Shown: piece after piece, positions 35,693 through 44,996 of the stretch | Layout: each line of letters opens with the position of its first letter | How positions within the stretch are numbered: the first letter of the stretch is position 1 | DNA from: Actinocatenispora sp963815125 | GTDB taxonomy: Bacteria > Actinomycetota > Actinomycetes > Mycobacteriales > Micromonosporaceae | Reading direction: 5' to 3' | DNA length: 64,000 nt | Assembly: GCA_963815125.1 (NCBI GenBank) | Contig: CAWFFM010000004.1 | Location: 124,001-188,000 of the forward strand | The notes under the pieces: generated by a model | What the model saw: only the letters and a program-made list of their open reading frames with translations | What the model was told of the DNA's origin: nothing | Database searches by the model: none | Position numbers and translations under genes: made by a program

Positions 35693-37588
35693 GTGCGGGT
35701 GGACGGGGCGACGGGAGACGGGCAGCGGCAGGAGCCGGTGCCGCGCTCGGCCGTCGCCCGGCACTGGCACAGCACCGTCCGGCGGTGCGTGCTCGCGCTG
35801 GCCCGGGCCCGACGGACGGTACGCCGGCACAGCCCGGAACTGCTCGGCCGGGCCTCCGGGATGCTGCGCCCCTGGCGCCGTTCGCTGCAACTGCGCGTCG
35901 TGTCGATCACCCTGGTGGTGTCGTCGCTGCTGGTCCTCGCGTTCGGCTACTTCGTGGCCAAGCAGATCACCGCGGGGCTGGTGATCGCCAAACGGCAGGC
36001 CGCGGTGCGGCAGGTGACCACCGGCGCGAGCAAGGTGCAGCAGCAGCTCTCCACCCTGTCCGGCGCCGAGGACCCGGAGCTGGGCAGCACGGTACGGGAG
36101 GTCGTCGTCGGGCTCGCGAACGCGCCGACCCCGGCCGGTACGTACGAGGTCAAGCTGGTGTCCGAGGCGCCGGTGACGGTCACCCCGTACGGCGGCCCGG
36201 ACGACACCGGCAGGATCGTGGTGCCGGCGCAGCTGGCGCGTACCGTCGCGCAGAAGGGCGCCCTCGCCTACCAGTTCACCACCGCGAATCCGGACGGCGG
36301 TGCCCGGCGTCCGTACCTCGCGATCGGCACCCACGTCGACGTCGGCTGGGCGATCTTCGACCTCTACTACCTCTTCCCGCTCGACGACGAGGTCTCCGCG
36401 GCCAACATGATCCGCAACACGATGGTGGTGGCCGGGGTCGCGCTGGTACTGCTGCTGGCGCTGATCGCCGCGATCGTCGCCCGGATGGTGGTGCTGCCGG
36501 TACGGATCGCGGCCCGTACCGCGCAACGGCTGTCCGCCGGGCTGCTGCACGAACGGATGGACGTGCACGGTGAGGACGACCTGGCCCGGCTCGCCGCGTC
36601 GTTCAACCAGATGGCCAGCAACCTGCAGAGCCAGATCGTCCGGCTGGAGGAACTGTCCCGGTTGCAACGCCGGTTCACCTCGGACGTCTCGCACGAGCTG
36701 CGTACCCCGCTGACCACGGTGCGGATGGCCGCGGACATGCTCTACGCCGGCCGGGAGGACTTCTCACCTACCGCCGCGCGCTCGGCCGAACTGCTCGCCG
36801 ACGAACTGGACCGGTTCGAGTCGCTGCTCACCGACCTGTTGGAGATCAGCCGTTTCGATGCGGGGTTCGCCGTACTCGACGCCGAGGCCGTGGACCTGGT
36901 ACCGATCGTGCGCCGGGTGGCGGACGGCTTCGCGGTGCTGTCCGAGCGGTTGGGCTGCCCGCTGGAGCTGGTACTGCCAGGCAGTCCGGTCATCGCCGAG
37001 GTCGACCCGCGCCGGGTGGAGCGGGTGCTGCGCAACCTGATCGGCAACGCCGTCGAGCACGGTGAACACCGGCCGGTGCAGATCCGGTTGGCCGCCGACG
37101 AACGTGCGGTGTCGATCGTGGTACGCGACCGCGGCATCGGGCTGCGCTCCGGTGAGGAGAAGCTGGTCTTCAACCGGTTCTGGCGGGCCGATCCGTCCCG
37201 CGCGCGACAGACCGGTGGTACCGGCCTGGGCCTGTCGATCAGCCTGGAGGACGCCCGGCTGCACGGTGGCTGGTTGGAGGCGTGGGGCGCGCCCGGACAG
37301 GGTTCGCAGTTCCGGCTGACCCTCCCGGCCCGGGCGAGGGACCGGATCGTGTCCTCACCGTTGCCTCTGGTACCCGACGATGTGGCGGTACCGCGGGTGG
37401 TGGCGCGCAACGCGCTGACCGCCCGACCCACCACGATGGCGGTCCCGGTCGCGTCGTACGAGCCTCCCGGTGGAGCCGGTGACGCGCCCGCACCGGATGC
37501 CCCGGAGACCGGCGGCCGGTCGATCCGGGACTCCGACGAGCACCTGGCCGGCAGCGGACGCGGCGGGAAGGGCGGTACCGATGACTGA
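35693..37588 (+). CDS. mtrB: sensor histidine kinase MtrB
   Basis: 631 residues. Basic N-terminal tail, TM1 (~68-90), extracytoplasmic sensor (~92-238), TM2 (~242-264), HAMP, then HisKA with the phosphorylated His335 (SDVSHELRTPL) and HATPase boxes NLIGNAVEH, RDRGIGL and GGTGLGLSIS. A disordered tail of ~90 residues ends the protein. It phosphorylates MtrA and interacts functionally with LpqB. GTG start 3 bp after mtrA; its end overlaps lpqB by 8 bp. Confidence 0.98.
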   Translation: MRVDGATGDGQRQEPVPRSAVARHWHSTVRRCVLALARARRTVRRHSPELLGRASGMLRPWRRSLQLRVVSITLVVSSLLVLAFGYFVAKQITAGLVIAKRQAAVRQVTTGASKVQQQLSTLSGAEDPELGSTVREVVVGLANAPTPAGTYEVKLVSEAPVTVTPYGGPDDTGRIVVPAQLARTVAQKGALAYQFTTANPDGGARRPYLAIGTHVDVGWAIFDLYYLFPLDDEVSAANMIRNTMVVAGVALVLLLALIAAIVARMVVLPVRIAARTAQRLSAGLLHERMDVHGEDDLARLAASFNQMASNLQSQIVRLEELSRLQRRFTSDVSHELRTPLTTVRMAADMLYAGREDFSPTAARSAELLADELDRFESLLTDLLEISRFDAGFAVLDAEAVDLVPIVRRVADGFAVLSERLGCPLELVLPGSPVIAEVDPRRVERVLRNLIGNAVEHGEHRPVQIRLAADERAVSIVVRDRGIGLRSGEEKLVFNRFWRADPSRARQTGGTGLGLSISLEDARLHGGWLEAWGAPGQGSQFRLTLPARARDRIVSSPLPLVPDDVAVPRVVARNALTARPTTMAVPVASYEPPGGAGDAPAPDAPETGGRSIRDSDEHLAGSGRGGKGGTDD

Positions 37589-39482
37589 TCGTGCGCCGGG
37601 TGCCCGGCAGCGCCGGGCCGCCGTACTGGCGGTCGTGCTGGCGTCGCTGTCCGGGCTGATGGTCGGCTGCGGGGTGCCGAGTTCCGGCCCGCCGGTGGTG
37701 CTGTCCACCGTTCCGGTCAACGGATCCAACGACGATCCGCAGGGCACCCGCAACCAGCCGCCGGCACCGAGCAGCGCGACCGATCCGCGCGACCTGGTCA
37801 GCCTCTTCTTCACCGCGGCAGGTGCCGACACCACACCGGACCAGCTCCGGCAGAACGTGTCGCAGTTCTTCACCCCGGGCACCCGCCGTAGCTGGCGCCC
37901 CGACCCGGCCGGGATGACAGTCGTCCGGGTCGCCAGTTACACCGTGCTGGACCAGAAGGACGGCGGTGGGCCCACCCCGACCCCGGATACCGGTGGGAAC
38001 GTCCAGGCCCGCGCCTCGGTGCAGGTGCTCGGGCAGACCGTGGGCACCCTCAACAACGTCGGCGCGGTACAGCCGCTGGCCGTCGGCCGCTCCGACCAGT
38101 TCGACCTGACACTGCATCTGGTGAAGGTCGACAAGGTCTGGCTCATCACCGATCCGCCGAGCCAGACGCTGCTCAGTACCGATGCGGTGAGCAACGAGTT
38201 CGACGCCACGACGCTCTACTTCGCCAACCCGGACCACACCTCGCTGGTACCGGATCTGCGTTACGTACCGAACAGCATGCGGCCGGAGAAGCGGCGCACC
38301 GTGCTGGTGGACTGGTTGCTGGACGGGCCGTCCGGCTGGCTCGGCCCGGCGGCGGTCAGCGAGATCCCGGGCAACACCAAGCGACGCGGCAATGTGGTCG
38401 GTACACACAACGTGGTGGTGATCAACCTGACCAGCGACGCCGGCGATGCGAAGAACCCGGCACTGATGGCCGCGCAGCTGGCCTGGACGTTGCGGCCGCT
38501 GATGAACAAGATGCAGATCCGCATCGAGGACCGACCGCTGAGTATCCCCGGCCACTCCGGCACCATCTACAACTGGAACGACTGGCGCACCTACAACATC
38601 GCCACCCTCGGCGTGGGCTCCGCCGGCTACTACATCGCCGGCGGCCGCATCGTCGCCGCCAGATCGGGTGACCAGTTGCCCGGGGTGCTGGCCGATCCGG
38701 CCGCCGACCGGGTGGACCAGCAGGTGATCCGGGCCGGTCTGTCGGTGGATGCCAGCCGTGCCGCGCTGGTACGGGCCAGCGCGACGAACCGGCCGGAACT
38801 GTGGCTGGGCCGTACTACCGGCCGGAGCAACCCGCGGGTCGGCTACACCAGGGCAAAACTCGGTACGGTGCGCTCGATCGGTCGGCCCAGTTTCCTGGCC
38901 GGTACGGGCACCGTACTGGCCCCGGTGGACGGTGCCCTGGTCGCGGTATCCAGCAACGGCAACAAGATTCCGCTGGATTTCCTGGAGAACCGGGTCAGCC
39001 GGCAGGTCACCGCGGTGTCCGTGGCGCCCGACGGTTGCCGGATCGCCCTGGTCGCCGGCGGTCGGCTGTATGTCGCGCCGCTGCTGGACTCCGGGAACGG
39101 CCGACTGACCATCGGTCGGGCCCGGCGGCTCGCGGCAAGTTTCTCCGACATCTCCGGGGTGGCCTGGACCGAGGAGACCCGGGTGGTGTTCGGCGGTCGT
39201 GGACTGACCGGCCCGGACGGGCCGCTGTCCGACGGTCCGCGTGGCGGTGCCTGGGAACTCAGCATCGACGACGTGTACTCCGACCTGCTGACCGGTGCCG
39301 GCGACAGTGCGGTGCCGGACCAGATCGCCTCGTCCACCACCGATCCGGCGAAGAGCGACTCGCACGGCACCATCCTGCTGGCGGCGCACGACCGGATCCT
39401 CCAGGTGACCGGCAACGAAGTGGGACCGCCGGTCGGCGCCGCCCAGCCACCGCGCGGTACCGAGCCGTTCTTTCCCGAATAG
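37581..39482 (+). CDS. lpqB: lipoprotein LpqB
   Basis: 633 residues. A lipobox LMVGC with Cys30 follows a hydrophobic signal segment. A GerMN-type domain lies in about 200-330 (NEFDATTLYFANPDHTSLVP), and the C-terminal half is beta-propeller-like (VTAVSVAPDGCRIALVAGGR). LpqB sits on the outer face of the membrane and modulates MtrB. The ATG at 37581 lies inside the mtrB end, so it is translationally coupled. Length and order match the family. Confidence 0.96.
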   Translation: MTDRAPGARQRRAAVLAVVLASLSGLMVGCGVPSSGPPVVLSTVPVNGSNDDPQGTRNQPPAPSSATDPRDLVSLFFTAAGADTTPDQLRQNVSQFFTPGTRRSWRPDPAGMTVVRVASYTVLDQKDGGGPTPTPDTGGNVQARASVQVLGQTVGTLNNVGAVQPLAVGRSDQFDLTLHLVKVDKVWLITDPPSQTLLSTDAVSNEFDATTLYFANPDHTSLVPDLRYVPNSMRPEKRRTVLVDWLLDGPSGWLGPAAVSEIPGNTKRRGNVVGTHNVVVINLTSDAGDAKNPALMAAQLAWTLRPLMNKMQIRIEDRPLSIPGHSGTIYNWNDWRTYNIATLGVGSAGYYIAGGRIVAARSGDQLPGVLADPAADRVDQQVIRAGLSVDASRAALVRASATNRPELWLGRTTGRSNPRVGYTRAKLGTVRSIGRPSFLAGTGTVLAPVDGALVAVSSNGNKIPLDFLENRVSRQVTAVSVAPDGCRIALVAGGRLYVAPLLDSGNGRLTIGRARRLAASFSDISGVAWTEETRVVFGGRGLTGPDGPLSDGPRGGAWELSIDDVYSDLLTGAGDSAVPDQIASSTTDPAKSDSHGTILLAAHDRILQVTGNEVGPPVGAAQPPRGTEPFFPE

Positions 39483-39628
39483 CCTGCGCGCCACCGTAGC
39501 TGGCGCCAACTGGCGCGATAGCACATCGGCGGGCGACCCGCCCTCTGTCGTCCACAGCGGCCGACTCGTTGTCCACAGGCTGCGTCCCGGCGCTGGGCAA
39601 CCGTCGACGGGCGGGGCACGGTGGTCCG

Positions 39629-40339
39629 GTGCGCGGGATATTCGCTGATCTGATCGAACTCGTCTTTCCGGCGGACTGCCCAGGTTGTGGCCGGCCCGGA
39701 CCGGCGAGCCCACTGTGCGACGGATGCGCCGGGTTGTTGCGTGCCACCCGACCGGGCCTGGTCCGGCCCGATCCGGCGCCGCCGGGACTGCCACCCTGTG
39801 TCGCGCTCGGCGACTACCAGGGTCTGCTGCGGGAACTGCTGCTCGAATACAAGGAACGCGGCCGGTTGGGGCTGGCCGCGCCGTTGGGCGCCGGGCTGGC
39901 CGCGGCGCTGGCCGTCGCGGTACGCGCGCTGGCTCCGACGGCGGACCGGGTGCTGCTCATCCCCGTACCGGCGACCGCCGCGGCGGCGCGCGCCCGGCAC
40001 GGTGACCACATCGCACGGTTGGCGCGCCGTGCGGTTGCGGTGCTGCGCGCATCGAGGCACCGGGTCGAGCTGTGTCCGGCGCTGGTGGCGGTGCCCCGGC
40101 TGGCGGATTCCGCCGGCCTGAGCGCGTCGGCGCGGGCGGACCGCGCCGACGGGGCGTTCCGGGCCCGGTCCACCGCCCGCAGCCTGCTGTCGGGGGCCGG
40201 GCCCGGAACGGCGCTGCTGATCGTCGACGACATCGTGACCACCGGGGCGACGCTGGCCGCCGTCGCCCGCCGGCTGGCTGGCTGCGGCGCACCGGCCACC
40301 GGGGCGGTGGTGCTGGCGGCGACGAAGCGGCGACGATGA
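39629..40339 (+). CDS. ComF-like phosphoribosyltransferase
   Basis: 236 residues. An N-terminal four-cysteine zinc finger (Cys17, Cys20, Cys30, Cys33; CPGCG and CDGC) is followed by a PRTase domain with the PRPP loop LLIVDDIVTTGATL. In competent bacteria ComF takes part in DNA uptake; in actinomycetes its role is undefined. GTG start with GGTGG upstream. It lies 147 bp after lpqB on the same strand, as in mycobacteria (Rv3242c). Confidence 0.93.
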   Translation: MRGIFADLIELVFPADCPGCGRPGPASPLCDGCAGLLRATRPGLVRPDPAPPGLPPCVALGDYQGLLRELLLEYKERGRLGLAAPLGAGLAAALAVAVRALAPTADRVLLIPVPATAAAARARHGDHIARLARRAVAVLRASRHRVELCPALVAVPRLADSAGLSASARADRADGAFRARSTARSLLSGAGPGTALLIVDDIVTTGATLAAVARRLAGCGAPATGAVVLAATKRRR

Positions 40340-40611
40340 CCGATCTTTCCAGCGATTCCGGTCGTTGTTCGGAGGACCTCAATTGGTCCTACCTGTTGAG
40401 TCACCTCAGACGTTCGGCACCGTTGGACATGACAACCCGATGTGAACGGGCTAACGTCGGGGGTTATCGAAAGGCTAGTCGGGAAAGGGGATCTGACCAG
40501 CACAGTTGATGCCGGCTGCCGCGATACAGGGGGCCTGCGATCGCCCGGCCGGCAGGCGGACCGTGACCGGTCCGCCAAGACCCACCAGTTACCAACCGTG
40601 GGAGGTAAGGC
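40340..40611 (+). promoter_or_regulatory. hpf 5' region with UTR hairpin
   Basis: This 272-bp non-coding stretch contains a hairpin GGCGGACCG/CGGTCCGCC (40555-40563 with 40568-40576, 4-nt loop TGAC) just upstream of the GGGAGG ribosome site. Another GC-rich segment with a CCGGCCGGC core lies at about 40511-40555. Around 40421-40454 the sequence is more AT-rich and may hold the promoter. The long leader suggests stress or post-transcriptional control of hpf. Inferred. Confidence 0.5.
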
Positions 40612-41247
40612 GTGGACGTAGTCGTCAAGGGCCGCAATGTGGAGGTGCCTGACCACTTCCGCCAGCACGTCACCGAGAAGCTCCAGAAGGTCGAACGTTA
40701 CGACCAGAAGCTGATCAGGATCGACGTTGAATTGTCCCACGAGCGCAACAAGCGCCAGGCTGAACGCAGCCAGCGGGTGGAGATCACCTGTGTGTCCCGC
40801 GGGCCGGCGGTGCGCGCGGAAGCGTGTGCGAAGGACTTCTACAGCGCGTTGGATACCGCGCTGGGCAAACTTGACCGCCGGCTGTCCAAGGCGTCGGACC
40901 GCCGCCGGGTGCACCACGGCAGGCACGCCCCGGTGTCGGTGGCCGCGGCGACAGCCACGCTGGTGGACGAGGCAGCACAGGCGACCGCAGGCCAGAGCGG
41001 CGTCGCCGTCATGCCCCGGTCCGCGGACACGGGAACCGACGACGAATACCTGGAGGACGACGGTCCAGGTCGTATCGTCCGGGAGAAGGAACACCCGGCC
41101 GACCCGATGACCGTCGACGATGCGCTGTTCCAGATGGAACTGGTCGGGCACGACTTCTATCTCTTTGTCGACAAGGATTCCGGGCGGCCCAGCGTCGTCT
41201 ACCGCCGCAAGGGTTTCCACTACGGCATGATCCGACTGGCGATGTGA
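40612..41247 (+). CDS. hpf: ribosome hibernation promoting factor, long form
   Basis: 211 residues. The N-terminal ~1-105 is the HPF/RaiA fold that binds the 30S decoding region (VVVKGRNVEVPDHFRQHVTE; DFYSALDTALGKLDRRLSK). A variable linker follows, then the C-terminal dimerisation domain (ADPMTVDDALFQMELVGHDF; SVVYRRKGFHYGMIRL). The long form stabilises 70S dimers or idle ribosomes in stationary phase. GTG start after GGGAGGTAAG. It ends before a strong bidirectional terminator. Confidence 0.97.
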   Translation: MDVVVKGRNVEVPDHFRQHVTEKLQKVERYDQKLIRIDVELSHERNKRQAERSQRVEITCVSRGPAVRAEACAKDFYSALDTALGKLDRRLSKASDRRRVHHGRHAPVSVAAATATLVDEAAQATAGQSGVAVMPRSADTGTDDEYLEDDGPGRIVREKEHPADPMTVDDALFQMELVGHDFYLFVDKDSGRPSVVYRRKGFHYGMIRLAM

Positions 41248-41269
41248 CGGCACCCGACGTGTGACGTGC

Positions 41270-41306
41270 CCGGCCCGGTGGTGGCTCCTCGGCTCCACCG
41301 GGCCGG
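41270..41306. terminator. bidirectional terminator hpf/GNAT
   Basis: A perfect 12-bp stem CCGGCCCGGTGG/CCACCGGGCCGG (41270-41281 with 41295-41306) with a 13-nt loop lies between convergent genes. Confidence 0.85.
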
Positions 41307-41317
41307 TACGTCCCCTG

Positions 41318-42424
41318 TCAGTGCGCCGGGACCAGCTCGTACAGGAAGTCGTCGACCCGACCGTGCGATCCGTTGCGCCTGCGTAGCTGCCGCCCGACCT
41401 TGCGGAACCCGGCCCGCTCCAGCACCGCCTGCGACGCGGTGTTGAGTACGTGTGCGCCCGCCTCCAACCGGGCCAGCCCGGCATGCTGCAGCGCCCAGTC
41501 GGCGAGCAGCCGTACCGCCCGGGTCGCGAAGCCGCGACCGCGCCAGCCCGGCGCGAGGTGGTAGCCGATCATCCCGCTGCCGGTCGGTGGTTCGGTGTAC
41601 ATCAGCGAGATCTCGCCCGCGTAGCGGTCGCTGGGCGCGTCCCGGATGGTCAGGCTCGCCGTCGCGCCGGCCAGCCACCGACTGTCCGCCCGGGCGCACA
41701 GCTCCGCGACCTGCCGCCGGTCCCGGGTTCCGGGCGGAACGAGTTCCTCGGCGATGTCCGGCTGACTGAGCGCGGCGTAGGCGTCGTCGGTGTCTCCGGG
41801 CCCGAGCGGGTGCAGCGCCACGACACCGTCGGACAGTTCGCCGCCGGGCAGGTCGGGCAGCAGTCGGGGCGTCGGTCCGGCCGGATCGCTGGCCAGCCGC
41901 GCCCAGAGCACCGCGTCGTAACGGGTGCCGTCGGAGCGGCAGCCGGCGCCGCGCATGATGCCCTCGCGGCGGAATCCGGCGGCAAGGCCGACCCGCTGAC
42001 CGGCGGGATTGTCCGGCGCGGCGAGCAGTTCCAGCCGTGCGACGCCGTGGTGCAGCGCCCACCCGGTGACCGCGCCGACCGCCTCGCTGGCGAAACCCTG
42101 GCCGCGGGCCCAGGGCGCCGACCAGTACACGATCTCGGTCGAGGCCCGGCGGGCACAGACCTCCGGCAGGGAGACGCTGCCGACGAGCCGACCGGTCCGC
42201 TGGTCGGCGACGACGAAGCAGGCCCCGCCGGCCGTCCACTGTGCCGGCGCCCGCTGTTCGACCCAGCTGCGGGCGTCCTGCTGCCCGTAGTCCGGCGGAC
42301 AGGGCAGGAATCGGCGGATGTCCGGATCTGTCATGGCACGCAGCACGTCCGGAACGTCTGCGGTACGGGGTTCGCGAAGGAGCAGTCGCGCGGTCCGCAG
42401 CTCCTCACGTGGTAGCCCGCCCAT
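41318..42424 (-). CDS. tandem-domain GNAT acetyltransferase
   Basis: 368 residues made of two complete RimJ/RimL-like GNAT domains (~8-180 and ~195-355). Each has its own acetyl-CoA loop (ARGQGFASEA and WRGRGFATRA). Such fused GNATs may use one domain for structure and one for catalysis. The substrate is unknown. The ATG at 42424 follows GGGAGG. A second double-GNAT gene lies at 43623-44810, suggesting a related pair flanking the reductase gene. Confidence 0.9.
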   Translation of the reverse strand: MGGLPREELRTARLLLREPRTADVPDVLRAMTDPDIRRFLPCPPDYGQQDARSWVEQRAPAQWTAGGACFVVADQRTGRLVGSVSLPEVCARRASTEIVYWSAPWARGQGFASEAVGAVTGWALHHGVARLELLAAPDNPAGQRVGLAAGFRREGIMRGAGCRSDGTRYDAVLWARLASDPAGPTPRLLPDLPGGELSDGVVALHPLGPGDTDDAYAALSQPDIAEELVPPGTRDRRQVAELCARADSRWLAGATASLTIRDAPSDRYAGEISLMYTEPPTGSGMIGYHLAPGWRGRGFATRAVRLLADWALQHAGLARLEAGAHVLNTASQAVLERAGFRKVGRQLRRRNGSHGRVDDFLYELVPAH

Positions 42425-42525
42425 CGTGCCTCCCCAACTGTGTCTCCGCTGTAATATGCCGCACCCGAGCAGGTATCGCACTCTCCCTGGTGCACTTCGC
42501 GCGCCGGTGCGGCACGCTTGGTGGC

Positions 42526-43524
42526 ATGAGTGCTGCCGAAGACCAGCCCGCGTCGTCGGACGAGACCGCGCAGTTCGCCCAGGAGACCGCGCAGAGCGGT
42601 GCCTTCGTCCGTCAGGCCAACCGGTTCACCGACCGGGTGACCAGGGATTCGCAGGCCGCGCCCGGTGCCGGCCCGGACGACGAGGGCCGTTGGCCGGTCG
42701 AGCCCGGACGTTACCGGCTGGTCGTGTCGCTCGCCTGTCCTTGGGCACATCGGTCGGTCATCGTGCGCGAACTGCTCGGTCTCAACGACGCCATCTCGCT
42801 GGCCGTGGTGGACCCGCTGCGCGACGAGCGCGGCTGGCGCTTCACCCTCGACGACGGGGACCGCGACCCGGTACTGGGTATCGAGCTGCTGTCCGAGGCA
42901 TATCTGGCGACCGACCCGGACTACCAGGGCCGGGTCACCGTACCGGCGCTGGTGGACACGATCAGCGGGAAGGTCGTCACCAACGACTACCCGCAGCTGT
43001 CGTTGGACCTGTCCACCGAGTGGGTCGAGCACCACGCGCCGGGGGCGCCGGCACTGTACCCGCCGGAGCTGCGCGCCGAGATGGACCCGCTGATGGAGGA
43101 CATCTACCAGGACGTCAACAACGGCGTGTACAAGTGCGGGTTCGCCACCGGGCAGCAGGCGTACGAGGACGCCTACGACGCGCTGTTCGCCAGGCTGGAC
43201 AGGTTGGACGACCGGCTCGCCGACCGCCGGTACCTGATGGGCGGGGAGATCACCGAGGCCGACGTACGGTTGTTCACCACCCTGGCGCGTTTCGACGCGG
43301 TCTACCACAACCATTTCCGGTGCAACCGGCAGAAGATCACCGAGTTCAGCAACCTGTGGCCGTACGCCCGGGACCTGTACCAGACCCGTGGGTTCGGCAG
43401 CACGGTCGACTTCAGCCACATCAAGCGCCACTACTACCTGACCCACGAGAAGATCAACCCCACCGGCATCGTGCCGAAGGGGCCCGATCCGCTGCGTTGG
43501 CTCACCCCGCACGCCAGGTCCTGA
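42526..43524 (+). CDS. glutathionyl-/mycothiolyl-hydroquinone reductase family (GST-like)
   Basis: 332 residues. The thioredoxin-like N-terminal domain carries the nucleophile Cys71 in ACPWAHR. VNNGVYKCGFATGQQAYEDA and FDAVYHNHFRCNRQKITEFS are diagnostic of the Ecm4/YqjG (Xi-class) family. These enzymes reduce S-conjugated hydroquinones; in actinomycetes mycothiol is the likely thiol. An acidic/Ser-rich 40-residue N-terminus precedes the domain. It is divergent from one double-GNAT gene and convergent with the other. Confidence 0.93.
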   Translation: MSAAEDQPASSDETAQFAQETAQSGAFVRQANRFTDRVTRDSQAAPGAGPDDEGRWPVEPGRYRLVVSLACPWAHRSVIVRELLGLNDAISLAVVDPLRDERGWRFTLDDGDRDPVLGIELLSEAYLATDPDYQGRVTVPALVDTISGKVVTNDYPQLSLDLSTEWVEHHAPGAPALYPPELRAEMDPLMEDIYQDVNNGVYKCGFATGQQAYEDAYDALFARLDRLDDRLADRRYLMGGEITEADVRLFTTLARFDAVYHNHFRCNRQKITEFSNLWPYARDLYQTRGFGSTVDFSHIKRHYYLTHEKINPTGIVPKGPDPLRWLTPHARS

Positions 43525-43532
43525 CGCAGCAG

Positions 43533-43562
43533 GTCCCGCCGGGTCGGGTCGGCCGGCGGGAC
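43533..43562. terminator. terminator after GST-like gene
   Basis: GTCCCGCCGG/CCGGCGGGAC (43533-43542 with 43553-43562), a perfect 10-bp stem with a 10-nt loop, located between convergent genes. Confidence 0.8.
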
Positions 43563-43622
43563 TGCCCTGTCGGGCCGGTCCGGTCGGACCCGGCGTGCGG
43601 GCCCGGCGATCCGTGCCGTCCG

Positions 43623-44810
43623 TCAGACGCGGGCGGCGCTGTCCAGTTCGGTCACCTGGCCTGCGCCATCACGGTCGGTGGCGAGCAGGGCGCCGTACCA
43701 GCTGTCCCGCGGCGTGCCACGCTGCACCAGCATCTGCCGTTCGGTGCCCTCGACGGTGAAGCCGACCTTCTCCACGATCCGTCGCGAGGCCCGGTTGCCC
43801 ACGAAAGCGCGCCAGTCGATCCGGGACAGGCCGAGTGCATCGAAGCCCCAGTCGCAGAGCAACCGGAGCGCGGCGGTACCGATGCCCCGGCCGCGGGCCC
43901 ACGGTGCCACGGCGAAGCCGAGGCTGCCGATCCGCGCCGGCCACTCGTCCAGTCGCAGGTCGAAGGTGCCGAGGTAGCGGCCGTCCGGGTCGCTGACCGC
44001 GAAGATGCCGGTCTCGCCGGCCAGCCACGCCGAGTGGGACAGCCGGAGGTAGAACTCCGCGTCGGCCGGCCGGTACGGGTTCGGCACGGTGGTGTAGCGG
44101 ACCATGTCCGGGTCCTGGCAGGCCCGGAGCATCTCGGGCAGGTCGGCCTCGGTCAACGGGCGGAGTCGTACCGGGCCGGTGCCGAGGGTAGGCTGCGGCG
44201 CTCCGAACGCCCGGGCCTGCCGGGCCGCGAGTACCAGCTGCGGGTCGTCGCGGTCGTCGGCTTCGCGCAGCTCACCGGGCAGGAGCGAGGCGAGCCACCC
44301 GTCGCGCCGCTCGCCCGGGGCGGTGCCGCTCAACGCGGCGCGCAGGGTGCCCTCCAGCTGGAAGCCGAGCCGCTGGGCGATCAGCCGGGACGCGTGGTGT
44401 CCGACCTCGGCCTGCCAGACCAGTCGAGCTAGACCCAGCTCCTCCAACGCCCACCGGGCCGCCAGCCGGGTGGCACGTTCCGCGATTCCCCGGCCCCGTG
44501 CCCAGGGCGCGCTCCAGTAGCCGATCTCGGCGGTGCCGGCGGTCAGGTTCAGGCCGAACAGCGTGACGGCCCCGAGCAGTTCGCCGGTACCGGGGTCGAA
44601 CACGCCGAACCGCGCGCCGGTACCCTCCCGCCAGACCTGCGGCGCCTTCCCGGTGACGAATGCGTGCGCGTGTTCGGTGGTGTACGGGACCGGCAGCTGC
44701 GCCGGGCGCTGGATGGCGGGATCCTGACACGCCGCGGTGAGCGCGGGGACGTCCTGCACCTGCCAGGTGCGCAGCAGCAGATCATCGCCGGCGAGTTCAA
44801 CGGGTTCCAT
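43623..44810 (-). CDS. second tandem-domain GNAT acetyltransferase
   Basis: 395 residues with two RimJ/RimL-like GNAT domains (about 8-180 and 215-380), each with an acetyl-CoA loop (ARGRGIAERA; ARGRGIGTAA). Domain order and loop sequences recall the gene at 41318-42424, so the two may be ancient paralogues. The ATG at 44810 is supported by the clean family N-terminus (VELAGDDLLLRTWQVQDV); upstream codons belong to non-coding GC-rich sequence. Substrate unknown. Confidence 0.9.
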   Translation of the reverse strand: MEPVELAGDDLLLRTWQVQDVPALTAACQDPAIQRPAQLPVPYTTEHAHAFVTGKAPQVWREGTGARFGVFDPGTGELLGAVTLFGLNLTAGTAEIGYWSAPWARGRGIAERATRLAARWALEELGLARLVWQAEVGHHASRLIAQRLGFQLEGTLRAALSGTAPGERRDGWLASLLPGELREADDRDDPQLVLAARQARAFGAPQPTLGTGPVRLRPLTEADLPEMLRACQDPDMVRYTTVPNPYRPADAEFYLRLSHSAWLAGETGIFAVSDPDGRYLGTFDLRLDEWPARIGSLGFAVAPWARGRGIGTAALRLLCDWGFDALGLSRIDWRAFVGNRASRRIVEKVGFTVEGTERQMLVQRGTPRDSWYGALLATDRDGAGQVTELDSAARV

Positions 44811-44996
44811 GCGCAGATCCTGCCGCCCGGGGCGACCGACCGGTACCGGGTTTCGGTGCGCCTGCCGCTGCTGCCGGCGCGGGGTGGCCGGGGGTGCCCA
44901 AAAGGCGGCCGAGAGGGCAGACTCGTACCGAGTGGTAACCAGGATCCGACGGATGGTTGCCGGTAGCCGGGTGCCACCCGGGTGGTTGTCGAGCAG

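Noticed and set aside
39480..39628. Possible terminator between lpqB and comF (TGGCGCCA-type palindromes)
   Set aside because: Only short imperfect palindromes; no convincing stem.
37239..39794. Long open frame antisense to mtrB/lpqB
   Set aside because: Same GC artefact; lpqB is clear on the plus strand.
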